From Neorhodopirellula pilleata (GTDB lineage Bacteria; Planctomycetota; Planctomycetia; Pirellulales; Pirellulaceae): a stretch of DNA of 64,000 nucleotides. The notes under the pieces were generated by a model. That model made no database searches, had not been told where the DNA came from, and worked only from the letters and a program-made list of their open reading frames with translations. The translations under genes were made by a program, and so were the position numbers. Positions 1 to 9,083 of the stretch are shown here, in pieces; the stretch's first letter is position 1; each line of letters opens with the position of its first letter. The stretch is from assembly GCF_007859915.1 (NCBI RefSeq), contig NZ_SJPM01000012.1:97778-161777 (forward strand). Reading direction: 5' to 3'.

Positions 1-195
1 AACGCGGTCCACAAGTATCTCGACGGTGAAGACTTCACCAAGGAATACCTCAAGGAAAACCCCGAAGAAGCCAAAGCCAAGATCCTCGAAGGTTTCAAGA
101 AAGCCAACGAACTGAAGAGCAAAGACGGAAAATCGTTCGGCGAAAAGATCAAAGCCGAAGAACTTCCCGCCACCGACGCGGGTCTTGATTCGTAA
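1..195 (+). CDS. C-terminal end of an unrecognised protein (partial)
   Basis: The window opens inside an open frame of 64 codons that ends with TAA at 193-195. The visible tail is very rich in Lys, Glu and Ala (KENPEEAKAKILEGFKKANE is a typical stretch) and looks like a soluble amphipathic helix followed by a short extended end. The codon choice (GAA, AAG, GCC, CTC) is strongly biased, which suggests a highly expressed gene. I do not recognise the family from this tail alone. A strong intrinsic terminator follows 26 bases after the stop, so this is the last gene of its transcript. Confidence 0.8.
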   Translation, partial: NAVHKYLDGEDFTKEYLKENPEEAKAKILEGFKKANELKSKDGKSFGEKIKAEELPATDAGLDS

Positions 196-220
196 GTCGT
201 TTCAATCCAACTGAATTGCC

Positions 221-253
221 AGCCCGGAGGATCCTGTCCTTCGGGCTTTTTTG
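221..253 (+). terminator. Rho-independent terminator of the partial first gene
   Basis: An 11-bp stem (AGCCCGGAGGA with TCCTTCGGGCT, one G-U pair) closes a 5-base loop, and the stem is followed at once by a run of T. It lies just after the stop codon at 193-195 and before the start of the pseudouridine synthase gene, so it separates the two transcripts. Confidence 0.85.
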
Positions 254-276
254 TTTGGATCATCGGTTTCATCATC

Positions 277-1275
277 TTGAATGATCTCATTCGTACGATC
301 GATCTGCCTTCTCTTCCCGGTTGCGATCCGTACGACAACCAACGTCTGATGCGAGTGAGTCAATCGATGGACGGTTTGCCATTGATTGAGTTTTTGCAAC
401 GACTTCATCCGCCCACCCCGATCCAACAGTGGCAATCATGGATCGCCGACGGCGCGATCACATCGGACGGCGTCACTTTGCATCCGCGGGCTCGTGTCCG
501 TTGCGGCCAACGGTTGATTCATACTATGCCCGACACGATCGAGCCGGAAGTTGCCCGGCGGATCGGCATCGTCCACGAAGACGCCTCGATCCTCGTCGTC
601 GATAAGCCCGCACCGATGCCGGTTCATCCGAGCGGACGATTCAATCTCAATACGTTGACGCGGTTGCTCGAATCCTACTACCCCAACGAAACCCTACGGA
701 TCGCCCATCGACTGGACGCCAATACGACTGGAATCGTTTTGTTTTGTCGAACGCGCCGCGCCGCCGGCCTGGTTCAACCTCAATTCGAATCACGCAAGGT
801 CCGGAAAGAGTACGTCGCTCAGGTGCACGGAATGGTACCTTGGGATCGTCACGATTGCCGACTGCCCATCGCCCGGGCCACTCAGGTTGAACCGTCCAGT
901 CAGGTTGAAATGGTGCAACAGGCAGATCGTTCAATACGATCGGTCGATACCCAAGGGGCGCGGGTCCCCCATGAACAGGGCCAATCGGCACAGACTCAAT
1001 TCCGGGTTCTCGATCGCGCGAACGAGCACAGCCGCGTCCAAGCGATTCCGATCACCGGTCGGACCAACCAAATCCGTGTCCACTTGTGGTCACTCGGCCA
1101 TCCGATCGTCGGCGACCCGTTGTACCTGCGTGATCAACGTTTGGGCGAACAACAAACACTCGCGGTCGATCAACCGCCGATGCATCTGCACGCTCGATCA
1201 TTAACGATCGTCCACCCCGACACGAACGAGCCGGTCACCTTCCGCCGTCCGGCCGCGTTCGAAACCAACCTTTGA
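277..1275 (+). CDS. RluA-family pseudouridine synthase
   Basis: The product (332 residues from a TTG at 277) isomerises uridine to pseudouridine in rRNA or tRNA in the cytoplasm. An S4-like RNA-binding segment lies near residues 35-85, followed by the synthase fold with the motif HRLDANTTG near residue 147, whose Asp is the catalytic residue in the RluA/RluC/RluD family. A late RTNQIRVH segment matches the conserved C-terminal family block. The TTG start leaves only about 25 bases after the terminator hairpin; the in-frame ATG at 349 would still keep the S4 segment and may be the true start. The exact target uridine cannot be told. It stands alone between a terminator and convergent genes. 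Confidence 0.9.
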   Translation: MNDLIRTIDLPSLPGCDPYDNQRLMRVSQSMDGLPLIEFLQRLHPPTPIQQWQSWIADGAITSDGVTLHPRARVRCGQRLIHTMPDTIEPEVARRIGIVHEDASILVVDKPAPMPVHPSGRFNLNTLTRLLESYYPNETLRIAHRLDANTTGIVLFCRTRRAAGLVQPQFESRKVRKEYVAQVHGMVPWDRHDCRLPIARATQVEPSSQVEMVQQADRSIRSVDTQGARVPHEQGQSAQTQFRVLDRANEHSRVQAIPITGRTNQIRVHLWSLGHPIVGDPLYLRDQRLGEQQTLAVDQPPMHLHARSLTIVHPDTNEPVTFRRPAAFETNL

Positions 1276-1284
1276 TCAAAATCC

Positions 1285-1479
1285 TTATAAGCCTGACTTC
1301 CCAAAGATCTCGATTTCAGAGATCGATACCGGATGATCGGACTCGGAAAAACGGAGCGACAGTTGCAGTTGCTGTGCTGTCACTTTTGGTAACTCGACGA
1401 AGTCGGATTCGAACTGGTCGCCGGACCACGTCTTTAGGTCGGATCCATTGAGTTCGGTACATCTCGCGAAACTCTTCCA
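1285..1479 (-). pseudogene. C-terminal remnant of a secreted beta-sandwich protein
   Basis: Reading the minus strand, an open frame of 64 codons runs from just after an in-frame TAA (1480-1482) to a TAA at 1285-1287. It has no credible start. The translation (it contains TELNGSDLKTWSGDQ and ends ISEIEIFGKSGL) has normal codon bias and an alternating polar/hydrophobic pattern ending in an 'I-x-E-I-x-I-F-G' strand, as in F5/8-type-C or similar carbohydrate-binding domain ends. It lies directly downstream of the GtaA-like gene on the same strand. I read it as the surviving 3' end of a deleted gene; the family is inferred from pattern only. Confidence 0.5.
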
Positions 1480-1490
1480 TTACCTAGGCG

Positions 1491-4097
1491 TTAAGGCGAG
1501 TTGCTTGTTAGATCGGACTGTTCCGGAGCCTTCGGTTCGAGCTTGTCTATTCCGAAATCGATATACTGCCCGCCGGTCGATTGGCGGCACGAGATGGCGA
1601 CCGTGTTGATTCCCGAACGCAGTACGTTCGGATCGATCTCAAAAGTTTCGTATCCCGTGGTGAATCCACCGAGAGACAGGACGAGTTTCCCATTGATATA
1701 CATCTTGGCGTCTTCATCGTGCCAGATGCGAATCGCAATCCGTTGAGGAACTTCGCCGACGATCTCGATGTCGCGGCGAACCCAAATGTTGGCTGTGTTC
1801 CAACGCGTCCGCACGACGCCGTCTTGGTTTCCAAAGCCGCCCGGTCCTTGCCGCCAACTTGAATCGTCGAAGTCCGCTTCGAACCAAGCGTTTGATGGTT
1901 CAACCAAGGTGTACGAATACGTCGGAGCTGAATTCTCGCTGGTGGGGACCAGGACGATTCGCTCTGGTGCGACTGGCATCGGAGCCCATCCTGATGATTT
2001 GGTTTGATCTCGGCTTGCGTACTTGGACCAGACCTTATCGTTGTAGAGCAACTGTAGAAAAACGCCGCCGACAACCGGTCGTGCATCGAAACCGACCTTC
2101 TTGGCAGTTGATGTATAGTACCAATCGGTCATGGGAGTGCGTTGCGGCGTTGAGCTGAGAAACTCGTGAACCGGTTCCACCAACGCGTCGAAGTCGGAAC
2201 GATCTTGCGTGAGTGTGGCCGTCCAAAGAACCCAATCAAGTTTCGTGTAATCGGACCGGTTATCCAGTGGCAACCCAAACTTATTTTGAGTTTTACGATA
2301 GAACGCCATTTCCGTTTCGGCGACGGAGCTTGGGAAAAGCCCCAAGCCCAATAAGCGATCCCAAACCAAGTTGTACTTTTGGCTCCAGGTTCCCTCGCGA
2401 TCGAATGCCAACCGATAGTGATCACCATCCCGCGCGGCTTGCATCCACTGCTTGGCGTAGTTTCGGGCGACGTTCAAGAAATGAGCGGACTCTGAATGAA
2501 GTCCGCGTTTCTCGCACATCAACGCGTATGCACCCAAACCACAAATGGCTTTCGCACTTAAGTTCACGTTGTGTGCCATGTGTCCGGCGAAGTCGTCGGT
2601 GCAGAGTTGGTTCTCGGGATCGAAACCTTTTTCTTCAAGGTAGTTGGCCCACTGCTTCAATTGTGTCCAATAGTTTTCAGCGAACTCGGTGCTGTTCTCC
2701 ATTTGGGTCAAGGCACCGAAGAGGATCAGCAGGTTGCCGGATTCCTCAACCGGCATTTGACCATCTTCGGTTCGTTCGCCACCTCCGTATCGCTGACCGT
2801 TCGCCTTGGGATAAGTTCCCAAATCGTGAGGAGCATAGGGGAACTTCCAACGATCCGAAGCGGCATACTCCATGAAGGGAACGAGCACGGATTTAGTAAG
2901 TGTCGGACCGAACAAAAGGAACTGCGGCATCATCGGATAGAACACGTCCGAAGTTGCGATACATCCGTTGGAATGATTCTCTTTACAGAACTGCAGCGGT
3001 TGCCCGTTCTCGTCGGCGACAAACTTGCCGGCGGCAAGGCATTGGCGATATGCCAGCGCTGCGATCTCGGCGTACTTTCGCCCGCCTGCTGCGGTTAGAT
3101 CCGCCATGAGTTCTTGGTCAAACGATTGGCATTGTTCGATCAATTCATCATGCTCGTTCATCGCGGCGGAAATTGAATCGCGGGCCTCCCATCCGTCTTT
3201 ACGCCAATACGGACGCAGTCGCGATTTCATGAACTCGATCGAATACAAGTCGTCATAGGCAATCAACGTTGTACACGAGACCGGCTGCTCGCTTGTCTTG
3301 CCCAACGACATCGTGATCGCCGCAGCAACGTCACCCGCTTTGGCCGGAAACCGATCGGCCGCTTCGTCGGTTCGGATCACGCCATCGTTTGCAAACTGCT
3401 GGCGGAGAGTATCCGCGTCACCAAAGCTCGCCACCGTTTGGAAGTGGTCAAACGCCGAAACATACAAGTAGCCCCAATCGATTCGAATATCATCGCCCGA
3501 ACGTCCTAAAATAAGCTGAGTATCGGTACCTACCTCGAGCGTCTTGAGCCCATCGATCTTCGGCAGCGATCCCGAAACCAATTGGTCGCCGACATCACTG
3601 GCCAACTCACCCCGTGCATCGAAGTAAAACTCGATCGAATGTGGCTTTCCGTCGCGTGACGCCACGTTGCAGTCCAGATAGGTTGTCGGACGACTGATGA
3701 TCGAAAGATCGTACGGCAGTGATGGCGTTGTGAAGGTAAGAGTTACCTCGATCGACTTTGTTTCAAACTCATAGATCGTTTGCGTCGGATTGACGCGAAC
3801 GGATCGCTGTTGCATCGCGGCGATCGTTTGAGGACTTTCGCCCATCAATCGATAGGCGGTTCCATCGACTCGAACGATCGCGGCCATGCGATGACGGGCA
3901 CCGGTCCAATGCGTCGTCGGAACTTCCCACAGTTTGTCGGCTTGGGACCAAACGCTGAAATACGGATCGCAGGCAATCAGCGGTACGGCAGGCGGACGGA
4001 ACGCATCATCCGATGCGGTCGCAAAACAGGCCATCACGAGGGATGCGACGACGACCGCAAAGTGCCGGTTAGATTGAACGAACTTGAGTGGCATCAT
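1491..4097 (-). CDS. GtaA-like glutaminase family protein (DUF5127/DUF4965/DUF1793), secreted
   Basis: The 868-residue product begins with a signal peptide (hydrophobic stretch near residues 13-28 ending in ATASD). The body matches the glutaminase A family: a DUF4964/5127 N-terminal beta domain (PLIACDPYFSVWSQADKLWE near residue 39), a DUF4965 middle region and a DUF1793 six-hairpin (alpha/alpha) region (from about residue 490). A galactose-binding-like jelly-roll end (near 720-850; ARI-type IWHDEDAKMYINGK) is appended, as in sugar-targeting hydrolases. Activity as a glutaminase or glycosidase is not settled for bacterial members. It follows the ThuA/dehydrogenase gene on the same strand after 53 bases, so the two are probably co-transcribed. 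Confidence 0.85.
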   Translation of the reverse strand: MMPLKFVQSNRHFAVVVASLVMACFATASDDAFRPPAVPLIACDPYFSVWSQADKLWEVPTTHWTGARHRMAAIVRVDGTAYRLMGESPQTIAAMQQRSVRVNPTQTIYEFETKSIEVTLTFTTPSLPYDLSIISRPTTYLDCNVASRDGKPHSIEFYFDARGELASDVGDQLVSGSLPKIDGLKTLEVGTDTQLILGRSGDDIRIDWGYLYVSAFDHFQTVASFGDADTLRQQFANDGVIRTDEAADRFPAKAGDVAAAITMSLGKTSEQPVSCTTLIAYDDLYSIEFMKSRLRPYWRKDGWEARDSISAAMNEHDELIEQCQSFDQELMADLTAAGGRKYAEIAALAYRQCLAAGKFVADENGQPLQFCKENHSNGCIATSDVFYPMMPQFLLFGPTLTKSVLVPFMEYAASDRWKFPYAPHDLGTYPKANGQRYGGGERTEDGQMPVEESGNLLILFGALTQMENSTEFAENYWTQLKQWANYLEEKGFDPENQLCTDDFAGHMAHNVNLSAKAICGLGAYALMCEKRGLHSESAHFLNVARNYAKQWMQAARDGDHYRLAFDREGTWSQKYNLVWDRLLGLGLFPSSVAETEMAFYRKTQNKFGLPLDNRSDYTKLDWVLWTATLTQDRSDFDALVEPVHEFLSSTPQRTPMTDWYYTSTAKKVGFDARPVVGGVFLQLLYNDKVWSKYASRDQTKSSGWAPMPVAPERIVLVPTSENSAPTYSYTLVEPSNAWFEADFDDSSWRQGPGGFGNQDGVVRTRWNTANIWVRRDIEIVGEVPQRIAIRIWHDEDAKMYINGKLVLSLGGFTTGYETFEIDPNVLRSGINTVAISCRQSTGGQYIDFGIDKLEPKAPEQSDLTSNSP

Positions 4098-4150
4098 TAC
4101 GATCCGGCCTGGACGAGTAGGTGAGTTGAAGAGAGAAAATATCGAGCTTT

Positions 4151-7100
4151 TTAGGAAGACGTGTCATTCGCGGTTTCGACCGTGACGGCCATGACCACCG
4201 GTGCGGAAACATCTTCCCCTTTGATGAATTCGATTTGCTTAATCGAATCCTGACGTTTCGGCTTGATGCTGAGGTATCGCATCTGTTGGCCCTTTTCGAA
4301 TTCAAAGGCGAACTGGCTTCCTGAGACATCGTTGCGTTGCAGATAGTCGGCGAAGTGGACGCCATTGATCAGAGGATGATCCTCGATTTCTTTGTCGCGA
4401 TAGTGGAGCCGCACGGTCATCGACACACTGGGCTCTTTGATGAACGGATAACTCCAACCTCCCACACCGCTGAGTAGATGGATCGCCTTGGCGGCCATTC
4501 CGCAGGGAATCGTGACCGATTTTGGCATTCTCGAAGGAATGGGTGCCGAGTCGCTGTGCAAACTAATGATGTTGCGACGCATTTGGCCCATCGGATCAGT
4601 GAGCTGAAAGGGCACTCCGTGAAAGGTTTTCGGAGTCCAATCGGGAAAGACGAATCGATCCGGTCCGTCGTTGTGGAAAAGTCCCTTCGAACTGATCGCG
4701 GTCGCGTAGGGCGCTAACTCGATCGGGACGTATTGATGTTTTTCGACGAGGAACGCCAGCAAATCCGACATGTCCGTGCGACCGATGGATTTCTCAAATC
4801 CTTCGGGCATGATCGACTGCGATGAAATGAACAATTCTTCCACATCATCTCGCAGGATTCGATTGGTCTTGCCATCGGTCGTGACCAATCCGATTGATGT
4901 TTTGGTTTCGTCCGAAAGCATCCCGCGAAGGATCATCCCGTCATTGGTCACGATGGTGCACGAACGGTAATTGGCCTCGACGTTGCGATTGGGATCCAAA
5001 ATATGTACGAGCAACTCGGATCTCGGCAGGACCGCCATTCCCGTCAGGTCAGGGCCAAGACGATACCCTAACTCGCGATGAACGTGACATTGCGAACAAT
5101 TCTTGATGAACACCTGCTTGCCATTTTGGGCGTCGCCGCGATGCCGAGCGGTCCAAGCATAATCTTTGAGAACTGCGAATCGATCTCGTCGGGGTAATTC
5201 GTCGCCGGCGGCCAAGAGATCTTTCGCCGATCGCCTGATCTTTGGATCCGGATGTGAAATCAAATTCTCCCGAGTAGCGAGCGATAGGTCCGACAACACG
5301 AGTCGTCCTTTTTTGGCCGCGTCCAACATCTCAAGTGTCGCCGCCGGTCGCCGAAGGAGTTGAGCCATGGCGGCCTCGCGGGCCGGCGGCTTCATGGCGC
5401 TAAGTCGACCAATCAACTCGCTGCCAAGTCCTTCCCAGCGACAGTTTTCTAGCGATTCGACCAGCCCAATCGCGACCGGCTCCGGTGTCATCGCTGTGAT
5501 TTCATCAAGCAACTTGATGGCAACGCGACGGTCGTTTGGTTTGAGGTCAACGGCCTGTCTCGCTGCGGCAACTCGTTGCTCCACGGAAAGATCGCTTTGG
5601 TGAACTTGAGCCAACAGATCGTCAACGGCTTGTTCGGTTGCTTTGGCGAATCGGCGGCTTCCCCAAAGAGACGCCAACCGCACCAGTTTCGCTTTGGAGG
5701 CCGCCGGAACACGAGCTGCGATCGATTCGAGCTTCAAGTCCACGATGGTGTCGATCGAGGAACTTTGTTGATCGTGGGTACCGGCGGAAAAGCCAGAGAT
5801 CACCGCTTCGATGACGTGAGGCTCGACGGTATTCAGTTCCGCCAGCAGCCTCGCGTCGTCGGACCGTTCGACGCCGCGCGATTCGTCACGCGCGTGATGT
5901 TCTGCGACGCGTTCGATGATTCCGCATGCCGTCACTGGCATGCCGCGCTGGTGTTGCAATCCTCTTAAAACCGCGTCACTGTGCATCGCGGAGGCGGAAA
6001 TCACTGCATCGGGTATCCAGCGGTCGGCCAGATTGTTGGGATCGTTAATAGCCGCCAGTAACGCATTGCCGATTCGGGCATTACCGATGCGGGACATAGC
6101 GGGCGAATTGTCGCCGAGGTTATGGTTGCTGTTGTCCGGCGAGAAGTCCGACACGGCAAGCAATGCCGCCAGACGAACGTGCCGATCGGGATCAACGAAG
6201 AGTTTCGCATCCAACAGGCAATTCATCGCCATCCAGGTTGGTGGCAAAACGCCCGCAGCGGCACGACGAACTCCCGCGGACGGATGCCGCAATGCGTCGC
6301 AAACGGATTGGCAAGCGGATTCGTGCCAGGCTCGCTGCATCGCGGTCGCATCGGCACGCGGGGGTATTAATAGCCCAAGCCCGTCGAGGGTCCACAAAGC
6401 GTGCATCACGCCAACGTTCAATCCGATCGCATCGGTCGATTGATCTCGCACGAGGCCGCACAACGCATCACAAACGTCCGCTTGGCCTCGTTCAACGAGA
6501 AGCCGTTGTGCGTGTTTCCGAATCAACATCGTCGGATGCGATAACGCGTTGATCAGCTGATCGGAATGAACACCTTGAACATTGGGATAATCCGAAACCG
6601 AATCGTTCGGTTCCGATTGATCCGCGACGATGCGATAGATCCGCCCTCGTTGTTTGTCTCGCAACTCGGTCTCATACGCGCCACCTTTCCCGGATTCAAA
6701 TCCGTCGGGCGTCGGGTTGTGCTGAATGATGTAATTGTACCAATCGATGACCCAGACTTGGCCGTCTGGTCCAACTTCTGACATGATCGGTGCCGTCCAT
6801 TCATCATCGCTTGCGAGCATGTTGAAGGCGTTGGTCGAACGGAACTCGGTTCCCTGCCGACTTAAAACAAACGCGCCGACTAAATGCCCGGTTGGTCCAT
6901 TGACGAACGCGACTCGGTTCCAATACTGCGACGGATATTTCCGAGCCGTGTAGAGGGCGTGTCCTGCTGCCGCAGTGAATCCGCCGTGCCAATCGCCCTG
7001 ACGAATGTTCGACGTAATGGGACGAAACAGATGGCTGTCTGCGATGGACGACAACGTTAATGACGGAAGCCAACCGTGGACGCGTTCATAATAACGATTC

Positions 7101-8611
7101 GCGATCGGCATGAAGACACTCGGGGTGCCGTTGGCGGTCGAACCAAATACAAAACCCTCTTCGCTAAAGCCGAGACCCCATGTGTTGTTATTGGTCGACC
7201 GGACAAACTCCACCTCGGAACCATCCGGCTTCATTCGGAAGAATCCCATCCGAAAGGAATCCTGATCGCTTTCGCCCCCGACCGGTGCCGACTGGTTGTA
7301 GCCTTGCATTCCCCAGATCCAATTGTCCGGGCCATATTGAAAATTGCTGACACCGCCGTGCGTGTCGCTCATCTCCCAGCCCGACAACAGCACACTGCGA
7401 ATATCGGCGACATCATCGTTGTCGGTATCTTGCAGAAACAACGTCTCGGTTCCGTTCTGTACGATCACGCCGCCAAATGAAAACGCGATGGTCGAAGGAA
7501 TGCTCAATCCCTCCGCGAAGACGGTAAACTTGTCGGCCCGACCATCTCGATCGGTGTCTTCGCAGATTCTGATCCGATCGTTGCCACGGTTATCGTCAGC
7601 CAGCGAGTTGGGATAGTCGACCGTTTCCCCGACCCAGCAGCGTCCGGCGGCATCCCAGGCCATGCAAATCGGTTTGCCACCTAAATCCGGTTCCGCCGCA
7701 AACAGCTCGACATGAAAGCCATCGGGAACGACCAGATGCTGCAACGATGCTTCAGGAGAGAGCGGCTTTTGCATCAGCCGTTCTAATTCGGGTTCGCCAC
7801 TGCCCGCTTCGGTCGTTCGGTAGACGGGAATTTGCGGCCCGACATCCTGCATCTCGAGCGGGGGCAGATCGTCGGGAGTTGCGGCAATCGATGGCACCGG
7901 GAATGTCGCCATTGATTGATAGCTGCCTGTCGATTCAGGAGCGTTCCCCGTCGACCAACGCAGGCCTCGCTCGATCAAATTCTGAAAACCCGGATGCGTC
8001 CATGTTCGACTGTCGTGCCCCCTGGCGGTGTAGAAAACTCGGCCTTTTCCATACGGTTTGATCCAAGTCCACGGCTCGCGACCGTTCGAGTCGGCTCGGT
8101 ACTCCAAGACGGTCCGCTCGTTCTCTCGATGGTGACTATGAACATAAGACTCGTCCCAACTTTCAAAGCCACCATACCCTTGGACGATCGGATGAGAGAA
8201 CTCAGAAACGTGGGCGCGAAAAACCCCCGAGCCGTGCCGATCAAACTGGGCACCGACCAAGTTGATGTATTCGGGTGAGTTACGGAAACAAGCACTTGCA
8301 CAGTGGATCGGCAAGAAGCCGCCACCGCTAGACACAAATTCATACAAGGCGGACGCTGCCGCAGGATCGATCTCCAAAATATCCGCGTAGAGAATCACCG
8401 CGTCAAAATCCGCGAGATTTTCTTGGTTAAGATCCGCGAGACTTTCGGTGTAACTGAACTGAAACCCACGAGCTTCCAAAGCCGCCTCGAGTTCGACGAA
8501 GCGGTTCTTCGGCTCGTGATTGCGTCCCGCATCACCCAAGAACAAAACACGAATGTCGGTTGGTTGCTCGGCGAACCCAAATCGACCGATGGCCAATCCA
8601 AACCAAACCAC
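4151..8611 (-). CDS. ThuA-like / PVC-type dehydrogenase / HEAT / cytochrome c fusion protein
   Basis: This 1486-residue exported protein has several parts. A ThuA-like (trehalose-utilisation) domain occupies about residues 19-240 (starts IRVLFLGDAGRNHEP). A PVC-type membrane-bound dehydrogenase beta-propeller follows from about 290 (VPDGFHVELFAAEPDLGGKP, then WAGETVDYPN-like). HEAT-like repeats lie near 690-1130. A c-type haem site CSQCH sits near residue 1170, and a C-terminal beta-sandwich completes the protein. Such fusions are common in planctomycetes and are thought to oxidise sugars or sugar alcohols in the periplasm, passing electrons to the haem. The start is GTG; an in-frame TGA lies 24 bases upstream, so little extension is possible, and the N-terminus is a short hydrophobic export segment. 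It is likely the first gene of a two-gene unit with the GtaA-like gene. Confidence 0.88.
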   Translation of the reverse strand: MVWFGLAIGRFGFAEQPTDIRVLFLGDAGRNHEPKNRFVELEAALEARGFQFSYTESLADLNQENLADFDAVILYADILEIDPAAASALYEFVSSGGGFLPIHCASACFRNSPEYINLVGAQFDRHGSGVFRAHVSEFSHPIVQGYGGFESWDESYVHSHHRENERTVLEYRADSNGREPWTWIKPYGKGRVFYTARGHDSRTWTHPGFQNLIERGLRWSTGNAPESTGSYQSMATFPVPSIAATPDDLPPLEMQDVGPQIPVYRTTEAGSGEPELERLMQKPLSPEASLQHLVVPDGFHVELFAAEPDLGGKPICMAWDAAGRCWVGETVDYPNSLADDNRGNDRIRICEDTDRDGRADKFTVFAEGLSIPSTIAFSFGGVIVQNGTETLFLQDTDNDDVADIRSVLLSGWEMSDTHGGVSNFQYGPDNWIWGMQGYNQSAPVGGESDQDSFRMGFFRMKPDGSEVEFVRSTNNNTWGLGFSEEGFVFGSTANGTPSVFMPIANRYYERVHGWLPSLTLSSIADSHLFRPITSNIRQGDWHGGFTAAAGHALYTARKYPSQYWNRVAFVNGPTGHLVGAFVLSRQGTEFRSTNAFNMLASDDEWTAPIMSEVGPDGQVWVIDWYNYIIQHNPTPDGFESGKGGAYETELRDKQRGRIYRIVADQSEPNDSVSDYPNVQGVHSDQLINALSHPTMLIRKHAQRLLVERGQADVCDALCGLVRDQSTDAIGLNVGVMHALWTLDGLGLLIPPRADATAMQRAWHESACQSVCDALRHPSAGVRRAAAGVLPPTWMAMNCLLDAKLFVDPDRHVRLAALLAVSDFSPDNSNHNLGDNSPAMSRIGNARIGNALLAAINDPNNLADRWIPDAVISASAMHSDAVLRGLQHQRGMPVTACGIIERVAEHHARDESRGVERSDDARLLAELNTVEPHVIEAVISGFSAGTHDQQSSSIDTIVDLKLESIAARVPAASKAKLVRLASLWGSRRFAKATEQAVDDLLAQVHQSDLSVEQRVAAARQAVDLKPNDRRVAIKLLDEITAMTPEPVAIGLVESLENCRWEGLGSELIGRLSAMKPPAREAAMAQLLRRPAATLEMLDAAKKGRLVLSDLSLATRENLISHPDPKIRRSAKDLLAAGDELPRRDRFAVLKDYAWTARHRGDAQNGKQVFIKNCSQCHVHRELGYRLGPDLTGMAVLPRSELLVHILDPNRNVEANYRSCTIVTNDGMILRGMLSDETKTSIGLVTTDGKTNRILRDDVEELFISSQSIMPEGFEKSIGRTDMSDLLAFLVEKHQYVPIELAPYATAISSKGLFHNDGPDRFVFPDWTPKTFHGVPFQLTDPMGQMRRNIISLHSDSAPIPSRMPKSVTIPCGMAAKAIHLLSGVGGWSYPFIKEPSVSMTVRLHYRDKEIEDHPLINGVHFADYLQRNDVSGSQFAFEFEKGQQMRYLSIKPKRQDSIKQIEFIKGEDVSAPVVMAVTVETANDTSS

Positions 8612-8758
8612 GACAATGCAGATCGCGACTCACCTGTGGTTGCAGGAGCGGGACATCGACAAGGATCGTGAATTCAAAGCGGGGCGGCTAAAAAGCAATT
8701 GTCTAGAAAGCATTGGCAGAATCGTTGCTAAGCACGATTGCAAAAGTAAATCAACAAA

Positions 8759-8822
8759 ACACGTAGACGAGTTTCTGCGAGAGTCGCAGCATTCAACGTC
8801 TCGGAGAGACGCTACTACGTGT
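8759..8822. repeat. Cloverleaf-like palindromic intergenic repeat
   Basis: Outer arms ACACGTAG (8759-8766) and CTACGTGT (8815-8822) enclose two small perfect hairpins, CTGCGA-gag-TCGCAG (8775-8789) and CGTCTC-gga-GAGACG (8797-8811). The whole can fold into a three-way junction on either strand. It lies in the 472-base gap 8612-9083, which otherwise holds only the next repeat and no supportable gene. It resembles the REP/MITE-type elements that are scattered in Rhodopirellula-type genomes. Confidence 0.7.
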
Positions 8823-8856
8823 GATTCGCCCAAAAAGTTATGGTCAGGTGCCTAGC

Positions 8857-8952
8857 GCCTATCCGAAAAGGGGTCTGACCCTTTGGAGGCGAGTCGATAT
8901 TGATTGCGTTTCTGGTTTCGCCGGAGAGGGTCAGACCCCTTTTCGGATAGGC
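8857..8952. repeat. 26-bp perfect inverted repeat with 44-base spacer (REP/MITE-like)
   Basis: The arm at 8857-8882 (it contains GAAAAGGGGTCTGACCCT) is repeated exactly, inverted, at 8927-8952. Weaker symmetry continues outward to about 8846 and 8967. The GGGGTCTGACCCC core is itself near-palindromic, a feature of REP sequences mobilised by REP-associated tyrosine transposases. It could also act as a bidirectional terminator for the flanking genes, although no T-run follows. Confidence 0.75.
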
Positions 8953-9083
8953 TATTAGGTTGTCACCTAATTTTAGTTCGCAACCGAGCAAACGTGCATG
9001 CGAATAAGCGCATAGACCCTGTGAAAAGTCGCAATGCCGTCAATATGGCCCGACCGCCCGAATCGCCTGACGCACGCAAGGAC

